NCBI GenBank assembly: GCA_022113835.1
Contig: JAILWY010000027.1
Location: forward strand, 13,456,501 to 13,520,500
DNA: 64,000 nt
Direction: 5' to 3'
Source of the DNA: Atopsyche davidsoni
Taxonomy: Eukaryota; Arthropoda; Insecta; Trichoptera; Hydrobiosidae
The position numbers and the translations under genes are program-made. Within the stretch, counting starts at the first letter, position 1. The number at the start of each line of letters is the position of its first letter. The notes beneath the pieces are model-generated. The model saw only the letters and a program-made list of their open reading frames with translations. It did not search any database and was not told the DNA's origin. This document shows positions 26,358-38,463 of the stretch, piece after piece.

Positions 26358-29300
26358 ATCGAGGAACAATTTATATCAATTTTGAAAAAATGAGATCATA
26401 TTACAAGATAGTTCACTGAACCGTAAGGCGGTTTTGGCTACCATTATCTAGTAATGTATCGATACCGCTGAGAATGTGTAGGGCACATTTAACCCCTCCC
26501 CCCACCTTGTCGTGACGAGGAGAAATAGTGACATTCGAGAGTGAGGTCGGAGGTTCACCGCAAGAGTAGGCGTTCTGCAGCCGAGTGTTGCTGATGATGA
26601 TGTGTTGATTAAACACGATAATACATATATTAAGTAGTCATTAAACGTAGATCTGAAAATGGGTTAAGAATCAAAAAAGTATTAGATTCGAGAATGTCAA
26701 TAAAACGATTATAAATACGATATTTATAACACTTTCCGTTAGCAGGAAACGCGCGAACTTAATGCACTTTTGATGGTAAGTGGAAAGAACCACCGCTTCC
26801 TTTGGTAAAGTCTCTTTCGAAGTGACCTGGTTTTGAAGTGATGTAGGCAAGCTCGAGACTCGAGTGACCACACTGAGTGCGAAATCATGTCAGTGCGTAC
26901 AAAAAATATACGAAGCCAAAACCATCATGATGTATGCGGGCTATTTAAGTACAGCAGAGTATGAATAGAATTAAAAACGTATTAAATAACAATATAAAGT
27001 AACAAAAAATAAAATCGTTGAAAATTTTTGTGGCGTGTAGTTAAGCGACGCAAGTACAATGAGTGCTAAATCTGAAATCGGCAACAATTTTTTTTAAGCT
27101 TTAAAATATTTTTAATAAAGTATATATTTTGCTAAGCAACATTAAACTCAGATTTGTTTTATTTCTAATGCATTACACTTTCTAGTTTATCTTGAACATC
27201 CTTCAAACTGATAAATCACTGTTTTTGTATATATAATAAATAAAGCACACAAAACATTATCCCAATTATTTGCTGGTGGTCTTTGACAATCTATAAATGA
27301 AATGACAAAAAACTTCAAGGAAAAACAGGCTCTATGTATGCTATTTGGAGAGGAAAAAAAAATAGTTGTAAATCGCATTCTCAAGTCTAGGGCTAGGCGA
27401 TATTGCCAGTGCAGCAGCCGCAGCTCGCGATGCACAGCCCTGCGCCACATGGTTCTCATCCCGCCACTCAAGGCAAGAAGAAATAGACGAAAATTATATT
27501 TTAGTATTTACCGAGGTACATTCGGCGAATTCAAATAGTAAATTGAAAAACTAGGTCGATTGATGGTAATATTTCATCCAAATTTTATGCATTGAACCTT
27601 CTTTAGAAGTGTCTCTGTAAGGTTGAAGGCTTCTCATTGTGATAACTAACAGTAGTCTTGTAAAGTATTCCGAGGACCTCCTCGGCCGGATGGACGAATG
27701 CTGCCGCCCTGGCGAGGCGAAAGTAGGAAACTCCGAATGCTTCGAGTAACTTAAAAAAGAGTTATGGAATTCTCAGTATATAATTATTTTGAACTCAATG
27801 AATTATAAGTGAAAGAATTAACAATTTTAAGCAAATACAAAAAAAATAAAGACTGTGTTCGACTAATTATCATTTGTGGGATCAAATATTATACGTTAGT
27901 AAATCGAGGTCGTGGAAATTTGATATACTATCGAAATAGAATACTTATTTAATTACTTGATATCCCTAAAAAACAAAAATACTTCACTTTTGTAATTGTT
28001 AAGGGAGCTTTTTTGTTTATTTATTTTATGCACAATAATTACGATCTCAAAAGGTGTAATACAAATATAAGTTATTTAACGTACATTTGTACACAACAGT
28101 ATTCAGTATAATTTCAAATAATATTCATAAGAAAATTCATTTTTCCAATACTCAAAAATTATAATGCAAAAAAATTACCTAAGATATCAATATGTTTATT
28201 GTACCCTTATATCCTTCCTGTTACAAGAAAAAAATGATATGTTACTTAAAAACAGACTTCATTTTAAATAAATTGCAAGGCAGAACTAAAAAAATACACC
28301 CTGATAGACGGTTACAAACGATGATACCATAAAGGGTCATCATTTTAAAGCGTTTATGAAGAAAGATATTGAAAAAAAGCTGTACATACATTCATACCGG
28401 TAAATTTGTTCGTACTTATAAATTAGTGAAATTAAGCAAGGCGCTGGTCGTGTCGTAATTATTTCTAATTGTGGAATGATTTTTCCTTTAATTAGTAATT
28501 AATAGCGCTGCTCGCTTCCCATGTGGAAGGCTCCGCGGTAGCTGGCCGGTGCCTTACCTAGCATGACGTCATCGCCCGCTGAGTGCACATGACCGGCGGT
28601 CATCGTCTTCCCGGCGCGGAGGCGGAACGGGCGCCTCGGCCCGCGAGCTCACCCCGGAACCGCATTCTGCTGAACCATTTTGTAAATCAACACTCAAATA
28701 TCGACGCACGCACAAACCCCTAGCGCCCTCGTGTCTAGTGGTGCTGGAGGCGACAGAAAGTTAACGATTCCGAAAAAGTATTCCTACAAATTAAATTTCG
28801 CTGTAGGAAGATTTGAAAGTGAGTGAGTGAGGAGGCTGCCCAGTGAGGAAGCTGCCTCGCGAAAGCCGGCAGCAGCAATCGCCCGGCAGGGGCAGCGATA
28901 CGCGGACACATCAAAACGGTACAAATATTAAGGATTTTTTTAAAAATAGAAATATAATATTTTTTACAACTGAGACGCTTTTTTGTCGACACACTGTTGT
29001 ACGTATTATTTTCTGTTATGGTGATACGGTAAAGACGCGCCTTCGCCGTAAAATGAAATTCCAGGCTCTGAGTGTCTTCCGGCTCGTGTGAATCGCCGGA
29101 GTTTCCAGAGGCGAGCCCGACGCGCGGCTCTCCAGGGCGGCGCGGGGCGCGCTCGCACGCGATTCATTGCCCCCCACTGAACTTGATGAACTGCCATTTA
29201 AATTTTTTAATATGTTTCAATAAAAAATAAAATGCGTAGATATAGTTTATAAACGCATAAATTAGAGCGCTTAAAAATGAACGGACACACGCGCGTGTCT

Positions 29301-30211
29301 TGATTCCCTCGATGTGTTTTTTGAAGAAAAAGACAGTTTGAATTATTTCATATCGATGCATGCCTTAAATCTAGAATATATCAGATTTGCATGAAAATTA
29401 AACCTTATCAATCTACAGACGCATTGCGTGATATTACTTGACCACCGAACGGTGATAAATCCATAGCATATTCTCTTTTGTTTTGTTTCCTTAAACAAAT
29501 TAAAAAAAAAAACACCTTAGAAATAAGAACGACATTGGCCAATTACGGCTCAGATGTCGACTGTGTTGCAAAGCGTGCAGGATGCTTTGGCCTAATTCTG
29601 TAACGCGCGGAAGAGGAAGATGCGGGAGCAGCGGGAGTGCGAGGCGGCGCTCTTGAAACGGCTCTCTGCTTGCGCAGATGGGAATAAATCAAGACTTTGT
29701 AATCAGCTAATGAGAGCTTAGACGCTGAGAGCACGTCCGCACTCAGCGGGGGTCCTTTAATTGGCAGCCAAAAGAACTGCCAAGAGATGAGATATCACAT
29801 TATAATGTTATCAATTACTCACTCGTAAAGTAACGAGTAATTCCCGTCCGTGCTCGTGCGACGCGTGGACCAGCTCTGTGAAGTAGTCCGACATTTACTT
29901 CCTATTATTTCTCTAACATTTATTATTTCTACAAGAGGTCAAACTTTTTCTACATAATTGGTTGTTAGGTGTAGGTTCTTCCATTTGAAAAAGTATAAAT
30001 AATTTTAATTTTAATTCAGAAGCACTATGATTATTATTATTTAATTTGTTTTTTTGAGATTTTTTTTTCATTGGCTTGATATTTAATACTTTAGGAATAG
30101 CCACGTATTTAAAGTAAATTTTATATTATTGCATGCTTTACATTTTGATCATTTTAAATCTCCAAATTGCAAATAAATCTGTACGCTGAAGCTATTGCTT
30201 TATTCAATATT
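26358..30211. other. non-coding region with CpG islets
   Basis: No exon is supported. Islets lie at about 27660-27730, 28500-28680, 28820-28910, 29090-29175, 29600-29690 and 29840-29885. The rest is AT-rich without visible structure. Confidence 0.5.
28500..28680. promoter_or_regulatory. CpG islet with full CRE palindrome
   Basis: A GC-rich islet that contains TGACGTCA (28564-28571), the full palindromic cAMP-response element bound by CREB/ATF factors, amid many CG dinucleotides. No transcript start or exon is evident nearby, so a distal element is as likely as a promoter. An 8-bp site occurs by chance about once per 65 kb at equal base frequencies, so the match alone is weak evidence. Confidence 0.25.
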
Positions 30212-30223
30212 GAATAAATTGAT

Positions 30224-30443
30224 TAATGAAACTGGTATTTATTTTGTAATATTCCATTTTATTATAATAAAATAAAACCAAATGGTTTTGGAGACTACGT
30301 TAATTTCACTTGTAGCGAGAGCTCTTTCGCCGAACACGGCATCTTCAAGACTAAAGAGTTCAAGACTAAAGTGTTCGGCGAAAGAGCTCTCGCTACAAGT
30401 GAAATTAACGTAGTCTCCAAAACCATATGGTTTTATTTTATTA
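30224..30443. mobile_element. fold-back retroposon, family 2, copy 1
   Basis: A 220-bp insertion flanked by a perfect 12-bp duplication, GAATAAATTGAT (30212-30223 and 30444-30455). It holds a 73-bp inverted repeat (30265-30337 and 30371-30443) with one mismatch, around a 33-bp centre. The arms carry GGTTTTGGAGACTACG and a hammerhead-like motif. The left part (30224-30264) is a tail that appears at the opposite end, inverted, in the copy at 59238-59401. Target duplication of this length with internal inversion fits target-primed reverse transcription with twin priming rather than a DNA transposon. Confidence 0.7.
30317..30352 (-). other. hammerhead-ribozyme-like motif (family 2)
   Basis: On the minus strand: TTGAAGA, then T, a GCCG-TGTT-CGGC hairpin, GAAA, the palindrome GAGCTC and TC. 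This follows the hammerhead order CUGANGA, stem II, GAAA, stem III, U-H, with one deviation (U for the first C). A short palindromic stem III is the arrangement of minimal hammerheads that work as dimers. Stem I is not convincing. Confidence 0.4.
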
Positions 30444-31177
30444 GAATAAATTGATATTGAACTTATATATTAAAAAATAGATATTTTACAGTGAATGCTT
30501 TGGAACATAGAATTTAAAATAACATAGTAAATTTAAACCAAAAACCATACGATGTAGTCAAAAATATAAATATTTTTAGATAATCATAAGTTATTGTAAT
30601 CACCAATGAAAAGGGAAATATAAAAAAACAAAAACCCAAAATAGCGTTTTAAATCATATCTTCCGTACACAAACTTAATAGCGAAAATAGTGAAATCACA
30701 CCTCGTAAGCTCCACAATCTATGACAGGGTCAGAAAATAGCCACATACCGTATTGCAAGCATCGGCCTTGGAACTATTGTAAATTAATATAAAATAGAAC
30801 AAAGAATCATAGATTTTTCACGAATTTAAATTTAATTATAATAAAGTAGGCGTTTGGGAATAATATGTAACATCACAAATTACAGAAAAGTGTTTTTCTT
30901 AAATATAAAAAAAAATTAGTAAAAATATAAGCTTACTACTTATAAATAAAAAAAAAAATTTAGATTGGAAAATCAGAGTTCAGCAAAATCGTCAGTTATA
31001 ACTGGATTATCGAAAGAAATATGTAAATAAAACCGGCAGGGAAATCTCGATGGCAGAATGCGTCGTTGGGTATATGAAACAAATATGAATGCTTCGCTGT
31101 TTTGAGAATCTCGGCAGAGCTGAGCGAAGTGATGGACCGACCTCCGGGTACGCGCGCTGCTGCCGGGGGACTCCCAG

Positions 31178-31328
31178 GTGAGACTCCCGGGCGGGACTCC
31201 TGGGCGGGACTACCGGGACTGACTCCTGGGCGGGACTACCGGGCGGTGTTCCCGGGCAGGACTGCCGGGAGGGACTACCGGGCGGGGCTCCCGGGCAGGA
31301 CTATCGGAAGGGACTACCGGGCGGGCGG
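31178..31328 (+). repeat. degenerate 15-16 bp minisatellite
   Basis: About nine imperfect units of the form GGGACTCCCGGGCGG, varying at several positions. It resembles the other GC-rich minisatellites in style but not in sequence, and its divergence marks it as older than the 15-bp array at 10.5 kb. Confidence 0.8.
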
Positions 31329-32079
31329 CGAGTGAGCCACCCCCGACCGGCGTGGGTGTGCCTCGACATACCGATCAAGCGAGATTTCTGAAAGGTCAAA
31401 CTATATAGCGATGATCACTAAAATGACTGCACTTAACCCGAGTGGATATTTATTAAAAAAACATTTATGATGTATGACGATACTATCGACCTTTATCTAA
31501 TGGCTAGAAAAAAAAATCACCGGTAATGTCGCTCTATAAACGCAATTTTGAAATTTTAAAGTTATGAAATTCTGATTAAGAAATTTGGATATATCTGTCA
31601 ATAGCCAGTATTTATTTTAATTTTAAAAGTAGCATTTAAAATGAATAAGTAGTCTTTTAATATTTTATAAAATTTACAAAGCTTTAGGATTATAGTTTCT
31701 GCAATTTTTATCCATGAAACCTTTATTAATGTTTTACAATTATAACGACACAGTTGAAGCAACAACAGTGAAGAAACTTTTCTTTAAAGACAGTTAATAT
31801 CTAATTTACTTTTGTAATATCTATATCTTAATCGATGTTCGATTTATATAAATTCTGACCATTTAACATTTATTTTCACATATAACTACTAGAAATACAA
31901 TTACAGAACCATAAACCTGTCTTGACAGCCAATATGTAAATGATAACTTAAAGAGTTGTATCCCATGTCACGATTCCCAATCGTGATTGTCTACAACCGC
32001 GATTATATTTTTCGTTAAGAATTCATTTTAATTATTGACATCTTTTTATATTGGCACTTTATCTATCAACGCACATACC

Positions 32080-32083
<4 letters not shown>

Positions 32084-32149
<66 letters not shown>
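32084..32149. repeat. (TA)n microsatellite
   Basis: About 33 uninterrupted TA units. Confidence 0.95.
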
Positions 32150-32152
<3 letters not shown>

Positions 32153-32974
32153 TAAAACAGTTTTTTTACAAACTATATACAATTAAAATTTGCAGATAAA
32201 ATGGGGTTATGGCGAGGAGCGTGGGGCACACGAGGTCTCGTGTCGCGGAATGGCTCGCGTGGTGTTACTCTCGAATTATATAAACTGCAGACCTGATTCC
32301 ATCAAGAGATGGCTCTCTATATAAGGGGCACGCAATAGCGAGTGTCCCATTGTTGAAGACGTACTGAAACGGTACATTCCGGCACAATGGACTCCGTTCT
32401 TATCGGTCCGGCTCCGGTGGGAGGCCGAGGCCGAATGTTTCCGGCAAGCCGGGCGAAATTACTAAAATTGTATTAAAAACTCACTGCGGCCCGCTGCGAG
32501 CGACAATTATTGTCAGTGTTTCCAAATAAATAACATTACGGAATTAACTGGGCTTTGTGCGAACTATCTACGAGTCCGTTTTTGAATTGACCGGCCACTC
32601 GATACAATGGATACTAACTAAATATATTTTACTGAAACAAATCTCACATTGTTCGTGGAAATATTTAAAACTTGCGTCGTTAAGATCAATCGCGAATTTA
32701 TCTGCTGGAGTTATATGCTAGAGGAATGGCTGTCTCGTGCGAGAATTCCGACTGGGGAAGTTGCACATATTTCGGAATCTACAGAAGCAACAAATGTGGG
32801 CGCGAATTCAACCAATCTCAAGGATTTATGTTACAGAAAATTTATAAGCGTTTTGTATTACCAGATCTATAGAAAGTTAAAAATATAAAATTATTTAAAA
32901 CAATTATAGCATACGGTGATTGGCTTAGAGTCTTATTGACAAAAGAACATATCCAATTGAATAGACCTGATCTA

Positions 32975-33158
32975 CCATTATAATATTTTAAATAAAATAC
33001 TTGAGTGATTTTTTCCCATGTTAATTTTTATTGGTGACCGGTTTCGCCAACCTTTTACGTTGACATTATCAAACTCAGATTGATAATGCCAACAAGTATT
33101 TTATTTAAAATGTTAAAATGGAATTCTACCAAGTACTCTCTGTCAAAAATATTGATTA
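32975..33158. repeat. family 3 repeat, copy A
   Basis: Ends in CTGTCAAAAATATTGAT and carries, on the minus strand, the GGCGAAACCGGTC motif and an ATAAAATACTT block on both sides. The ATTTTAAATAAAATAC segment recurs in inverted orientation at the other end, so this copy is fold-back in form. Shared with the copies at 45.4, 45.7, 47.5, 53.4 and 63.9 kb. Confidence 0.7.
33036..33072 (-). other. hammerhead-ribozyme-like motif (family 3, copy A)
   Basis: Minus strand: TTGATAA, T, hairpin GTCAAC-loop-GTTGGC, GAAA, palindrome CCGG, then TC. Against the hammerhead core it deviates at two positions of the first box (C to U, G to A). Stem II is kept by G-T wobble pairing. Confidence 0.35.
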
Positions 33159-36100
33159 CTGATCTATCATTCATAAATAAAAACTGCATTAAGATCCATA
33201 TATGTATGTTATATATTATATTATAGAACATCACATATAATGATGATATTGTAAATAAGTAGTAGTGCCTGATGCCAGTCGCAAGAAGCCTCTCTTCAAG
33301 TAGAGCGGTGCGCCCTCCAATAAATTCAGATATAAATACTAATAAGACTACGGCTAAATTATTATACATTGAGAATTTTAATTTTATACATTGACATGAA
33401 CTCGTAACTTTTTACATAAAATTTTTCTTATAAAAGTCATCGAAAAAAAATATGGCAACGTTCTGCATTTCAACAATGAATACAACAAAATTCACTTAAG
33501 GACATTGACAAAAAATCGCTTACTAAATATTAATTATTATCAATTATACACATATTGTAAACCAATCGATTTTATCAATGATAACTGGGAATCCCCACAA
33601 AAGATAACATTGCAACGGTTTTTTAAGGAAATGCGTCACTAAGCAGGTGTTTAGTTAATACAGAATTAAATCCAGATTAAACGGGGCTGACTTCCTAATT
33701 CCTGGAGTCGCCGGAGCTGAACGGGGATTTGATCGGAAGCGAGAGCTCTGCGGGCGCAGGTCGGGCGAGGCGGGGGCAGTCGTGAAGGCCGATAGGGACT
33801 CGACACTGCCCAGCGCACGAGAGACGCAGGGCTTGATAGACTAGAGAAGAAAGATATTGTTACAATCTATATTATTCAATTTTTTATAAAAATAAAAAAA
33901 CAATAAAGCATCTTGCCTCGCAGGGCTGCATGTCGCAGTAATCAATCTCGAACTGCCGCTTTTCAGCAAATAAAAAAGCTCAGACGCAAGCGACTGATGA
34001 ATAAATGCGTAAATGATTAATAAGAAATGATTAAACTGTGACTCAGCTACACGCTCATATCACAATCAATATTAAATGTATGTCAGGCGACAGCTCGGTC
34101 TGCTCGCAACATTCATCATTATTATTCAGTAATGGAATCATCAACGCGAACATCAATCAGCGATCAATTAACAGGGAGGAGTGGTCCGCGCAGACAGGCG
34201 CCCTGCCCGACAGCGCGATGCTAATTAATTATGTAAGCACGTGGAAGTCGGAACCGTCGGAACAGAACAATACTGGCGCTGGAATAACGGCGCGCGACTG
34301 GCCATCGACTTCGAGACGTTCCTGGAGGCTCACCGCACACATACATACTAAAACTGACAAGAGATAAATAGATTTCCTTAATATGAATTTATCTTTTTAA
34401 AAAAGAAAGAAAATTGTGACATAGATGTGCAGTTTTATTTTAAGTCTATCTTATCATTTATTAGAAGAGACTTGCGAGTTCCCGGGAGTTTTCCGGTGGG
34501 AGTCCTCGAGCGAGCCCCCATTAAATCGTTTATTAATATTATTCTAAAATAAATGTCTCGAATACGTTATAAGGGCTGTGTACATTTAATAAAACATGCA
34601 TACAATCAGGTAATTATATATAAAATGACTAAAAAGCACCCGAGGAGAGAATATTTATACAGTATAAAGTGATTTTGCATTTAATAAATCGTGTAAAAGC
34701 TGTTGAATATAAAAGTTTGATATAACAGTATATCATGTGTAAAAGACAAATAACGAGATATGTTAAGGTATTCAGAATTTATCAAAACGTGTTGAACGGT
34801 GTATTGAAAATATTCCAGTATTAAAGTATTATATTTTATTAAATTGCTTGGTCGATAGTAAAATAATGTTTTAAAACAAACGTAAACAAAAAATGTTCAG
34901 GAATACGAAGTTTACTAGAAGTAAATATAAAAACGATGTAATGGTGTGCTTTTGATTAGATATGAGAGACAGACCAACGGTCTGAATATAAAATGTGAAC
35001 AAGCGGCTAGAGGTTGCGTTGGTTAATAATATAAACACTTCTTATCATAAGCCAGCACAGTAAGCTTCATCCTTTTGGCTGTCTTATGAAGACCGATAAA
35101 ATATCGATAGATCTGCACAAATAATATAATATTATTATAAACGAAGAAAAAACAACGTTTTCTCATCAGCAGGTACATTGAAATACGGTTCAAAATACTT
35201 CAAAAATCATTATTGTGAGATCTCCGTCGTTCTCAGGCAAACAGGAATCACACAGGAAATATTTATCTCCAGTAAATAGAAGTCGTGTTATTTTACGACA
35301 GTATTTTTGAAGGTTCGAGCGGAATCGAGTGTCCTTTGAAAATAAAATAACGGTTTCGACGCTTCGGGTTCTGAGAACGTAGGCCTAAGGACTTTTAATG
35401 ATCGATCACAATTAAGCAAACTGAAATCAGCAAAGTTTCTCGGAATTAAAAGAATTAGAATAAAATTAAAATAAAACAATTGGAAAAACTAAAAAAAGCC
35501 TTTTGATGTGTCCCGAAATTCAAAGTTCTCAGCAAAAACCTAGCACCCTAGCAAAACGGTGCTTATGAAGTGATAGGCGTAGGCAGCTTCAGGGCGCCGC
35601 GACACCGAGCAGTCGCTGGAATCAGTAATGGTCGATAAATTTTTAAAATGTAGAATTTCTCGGAATAAAATAAGCAACAAAAAGATTAAAGAAATTCTTA
35701 AAGATATATCTACGCAGGTAATCTACAGCTGAAACGTTGTGTAATTTTTTGATGTTATTTAGAAAAGGAAATTAAGTAAGTATAAAAGTTTATTATCTGT
35801 TTAATATAAGAGAAATGTTCATTAAAAAATAGCCGTGAGAATGCATTGTTCGCGATGCGATGTAAGAATACAACGGGACGGATTATGAGGATGCGAAAAC
35901 AAACAGACGGAAGACGTGCGAGGAGAATGCGCTTCAAGAGCTTAACGGCGCGGCGGGGGTCTGCGGTCATTCTGGACGATTCACACGAATATATGAAATG
36001 TGTAGAAGCGCTATTCAGAAATATACACAAATTCGTGAGATGGCTATCGTTCACTGAGAGCTAATTTTTTAACTCAGTTATTCAATTTTCAACACAAAAA

Positions 36101-36744
36101 ATACATTTATATTGAATTTGGTTTAGCCATATTAGAAAAAAAAAATGTAATAATATAAAACGAAGTGTTGCAACGCCCGGCAGTTGCGTCGCATTCTCTT
36201 TCCGTGCAATCAAAGCATAGGCCATACAAAATAACAACCAATAAATTATCAAAAGAAAGTTTATCACACAAAGTGGTCGCGCAAATGATCACACGGTTTT
36301 ATAAAAATAGACAAGAAACCAATCAACTCGCAAACGGATGAGCGACTTGTCTCTTCATATGGTGTAGCAAAGCACTGATCAACACTCATTAAAAATTAAC
36401 AGTGTACAGCGACATGATAAATTCTCGATTGCTTTCTCAGGATACAGGCACATTTACTGGCTGCAGTGAGCTACTGCCTCAATTCTTTTGACCAGCGTGG
36501 TCTGTTACTAAGCGAAGGTATATAAAATATTTCACAAGTCCGCATTTTGAGTATAGGTTTATTGCCACGAAACATTTTTTGAAACCATTTGTTTCGTGTG
36601 TAAATTGATAACCTCAAAACATATAGAATTTTATCTGTCACACGTGCCTGCGAACAATGCACTAGTGCCGATTAAATATTGTGAATAAATAAAATTTGGA
36701 ATAATTAAATATTAAAAACTTAACCAGTATAGAAAAGCAAACGG
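33159..36744. other. non-coding region
   Basis: GC-rich islets at about 33690-33830 and 34160-34340. Frames across them have no supporting features. The remainder is AT-rich with nothing recognisable. Confidence 0.5.
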
Positions 36745-36830
36745 ATAGAATATTACGAAACATTACACTTGTGAGCGCTTTCGAGGGCTTCTTCAGACTA
36801 GTAACGAGATGATTTTCCATGGCTTATATA
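36745..36830 (-). repeat. short repeat remnant with hammerhead-like box
   Basis: On the minus strand at 36773-36796: CTGAAGA, a short degenerate stem, GAAA, the palindrome GCGC, then TC. The first box matches the hammerhead core CUGANGA exactly, but stem II does not pair well. Single copy in this window, not obviously one of families 2 or 3 by sequence. Confidence 0.35.
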
Positions 36831-37029
36831 TACAAACAAATTTAAAGCAAAAAGAGTAAACAAACAAAAACGTTTGCAACCTAGTCATTTTGCTCTTCAT
36901 ATTTGTAGTTAAATGTGAAGTATTACAAATTAAATCAGTATGTAGTTGTTAAAGTTATATATATAAGAATCTGCTCCGTCGCAAACAGATAAATATTTTA
37001 GCTATGCAGTAACGTGAATTGATTCAGGT

Positions 37030-37240
37030 TTAGGTGCAGGCGCCTCCCACGGCGACCCTTGGCCGGACCGCGGCATGACCGCGGCATGACCGGGGCTCGC
37101 GGGGCGTTAGGTACCGCCTATTGTTTATAGGTGATGATTATCTGCGACCACCGACGCTGGAGGAAGGTTCCGGAGATCGCTTCTCCGATACCCACCGCCT
37201 CCGGACACCGACGAGACTCCCGAAGGCTTGACAGACTTTC
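37030..37240. other. GC-rich islet with 12-bp duplication
   Basis: Contains two tandem copies of CCGCGGCATGAC near 37068-37091 and the inverted repeat CCTAT-TGTTT-ATAGG near 37117-37131, whose loop overlaps a forkhead-type TGTTTA. No exon could be supported. Confidence 0.5.
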
Positions 37241-37659
37241 ACAGCGATTTATAGTAAATTAATATTTAATGTTCGGAATCTTCATGAATGTGAGGATTAT
37301 TATTTATTTGTTTCCGGTATATTTTCAACACGGTATCATAACTGCATTTTCAGTTATTTTTTTAATGATTTTTGCACTGGAGTGCTGGGATTAACTCTCG
37401 TTGGAAGTGTAAATATAAGGAGAAATCGATAAATCTGAAACAATAAAACGAAAAACCAATCTGTTACCTGTTTATCAAACTCAGAGTTGCAGCAACAGTC
37501 TATCTAAGAAAAGCCGAAAAAACCTCTACCAGAGCTTAAAAAGATCACCTGCGCCGCGCCAGAGAGGTGAAGATTCCTTGCGGCAGCGGGATTTGACTTT
37601 CGTTACGTGCACTCGACTATCACTGTCAATTTTTTCTCACAGTGACAAGAATACAGAAA

Positions 37660-37920
37660 GCCAATGACTTAAGGTAAATCCCGGCGAACTGTCGCGGTCT
37701 GCGCTGCGCCACACGAAGTGCCCCGCACTGGCTCGCGGCTCCATCGGACCATCTTCCAGGAAGACCCGACCAGCGCAGGCGACGTGCCCTGCGATGCGTT
37801 ATCGAGCCCCGAAGCTGCTTTATTGGTGCGCAAAGAATTTGCACAAATCTCATGCACCAACATCGACAGTCAATTCATAGTGCAACTGCCACAGGTCAAC
37901 TCAGGAGAAGTGTAACCTAA
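37660..37920. other. GC-rich islet, no confirmed gene
   Basis: Open frames exist on both strands (plus 37718-37915, minus 37626-37863). The plus-strand C-terminal part (LVRKEFAQISCTNIDSQF) has moderate composition, but there is no splice or start evidence to choose it. Confidence 0.4.
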
Positions 37921-38255
37921 TCGTTGTGATTAGACTTAGGACATTAAAAAGTTATCCACATCCGTCTTTTTTATGAATGGTATGTTTTTTATAGGGTAAG
38001 CTACTTTCTAAGGTTTTTTTGGTAAGCATCGCAATGCATTTCAATTATGACATAAAAATAAAGTTTTTGTGAAAAATTGCGTGAAAACAAATCGCGTCGT
38101 ATTATTGAAACATTTCTGTTTTAAAATAAAATAATTGTGAAAAATAGTTATGATATTTCAATAAATATTTAAGATGTTATAAGAAATCTACACAAAAAAT
38201 TGTCACTTCCAAATGAAACGGAGATGTAAATTCTTTTAAATCTAAATATGCAATT

Positions 38256-38447
38256 GATAATGATTAAGTACATTTTTTCAAATATTGAAAATTGATTAAA
38301 GAAACTCTTAGAAACATATTTTTCTAAGAGTTTCTTTAATCAATTTTCAATATTTGAAAAAATATACTTAATCATTATCAATCAATCAAACCTGTATAGG
38401 CAAAATCGTACTTCCTGTGAGACGGTCTTCACAAAAATCAATAATAT
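38256..38447. mobile_element. fold-back SINE, family 1, copy 1
   Basis: A 192-bp insertion with a perfect 16-bp target duplication, ATCTAAATATGCAATT (38240-38255 and 38448-38463). It consists of a 59-bp inverted repeat (38256-38314 and 38321-38379) around six bases, followed by a tail containing AACCTGTATAGG. The arm sequence (TTGATTAAAGAAACTCT) matches the body of the tRNA-derived SINE at 43.6-44.1 kb, but the tRNA head itself is absent. Confidence 0.75.
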
Positions 38448-38463
38448 ATCTAAATATGCAATT

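Larger units (their letters stand above)
30456..32974. other. non-coding region with GC-rich islets and (TA)n
   Basis: A minisatellite islet lies at 31140-31340 and a long GC-rich stretch at about 32200-32470, with a (TA)n tract at 32084-32149. An 80-codon plus-strand frame at 32649-32888 is not supported by start context, splice sites or recognisable motifs. Confidence 0.45.

Noticed and set aside
34038..34367. 109-codon plus-strand frame
   Set aside because: Spans a GC-rich islet and AT-rich flanks with changing composition; no motif recognised.
37718..37915. 65-codon plus-strand frame
   Set aside because: Opposed by an equally long minus-strand frame; no start context, splice pair or recognisable motif.
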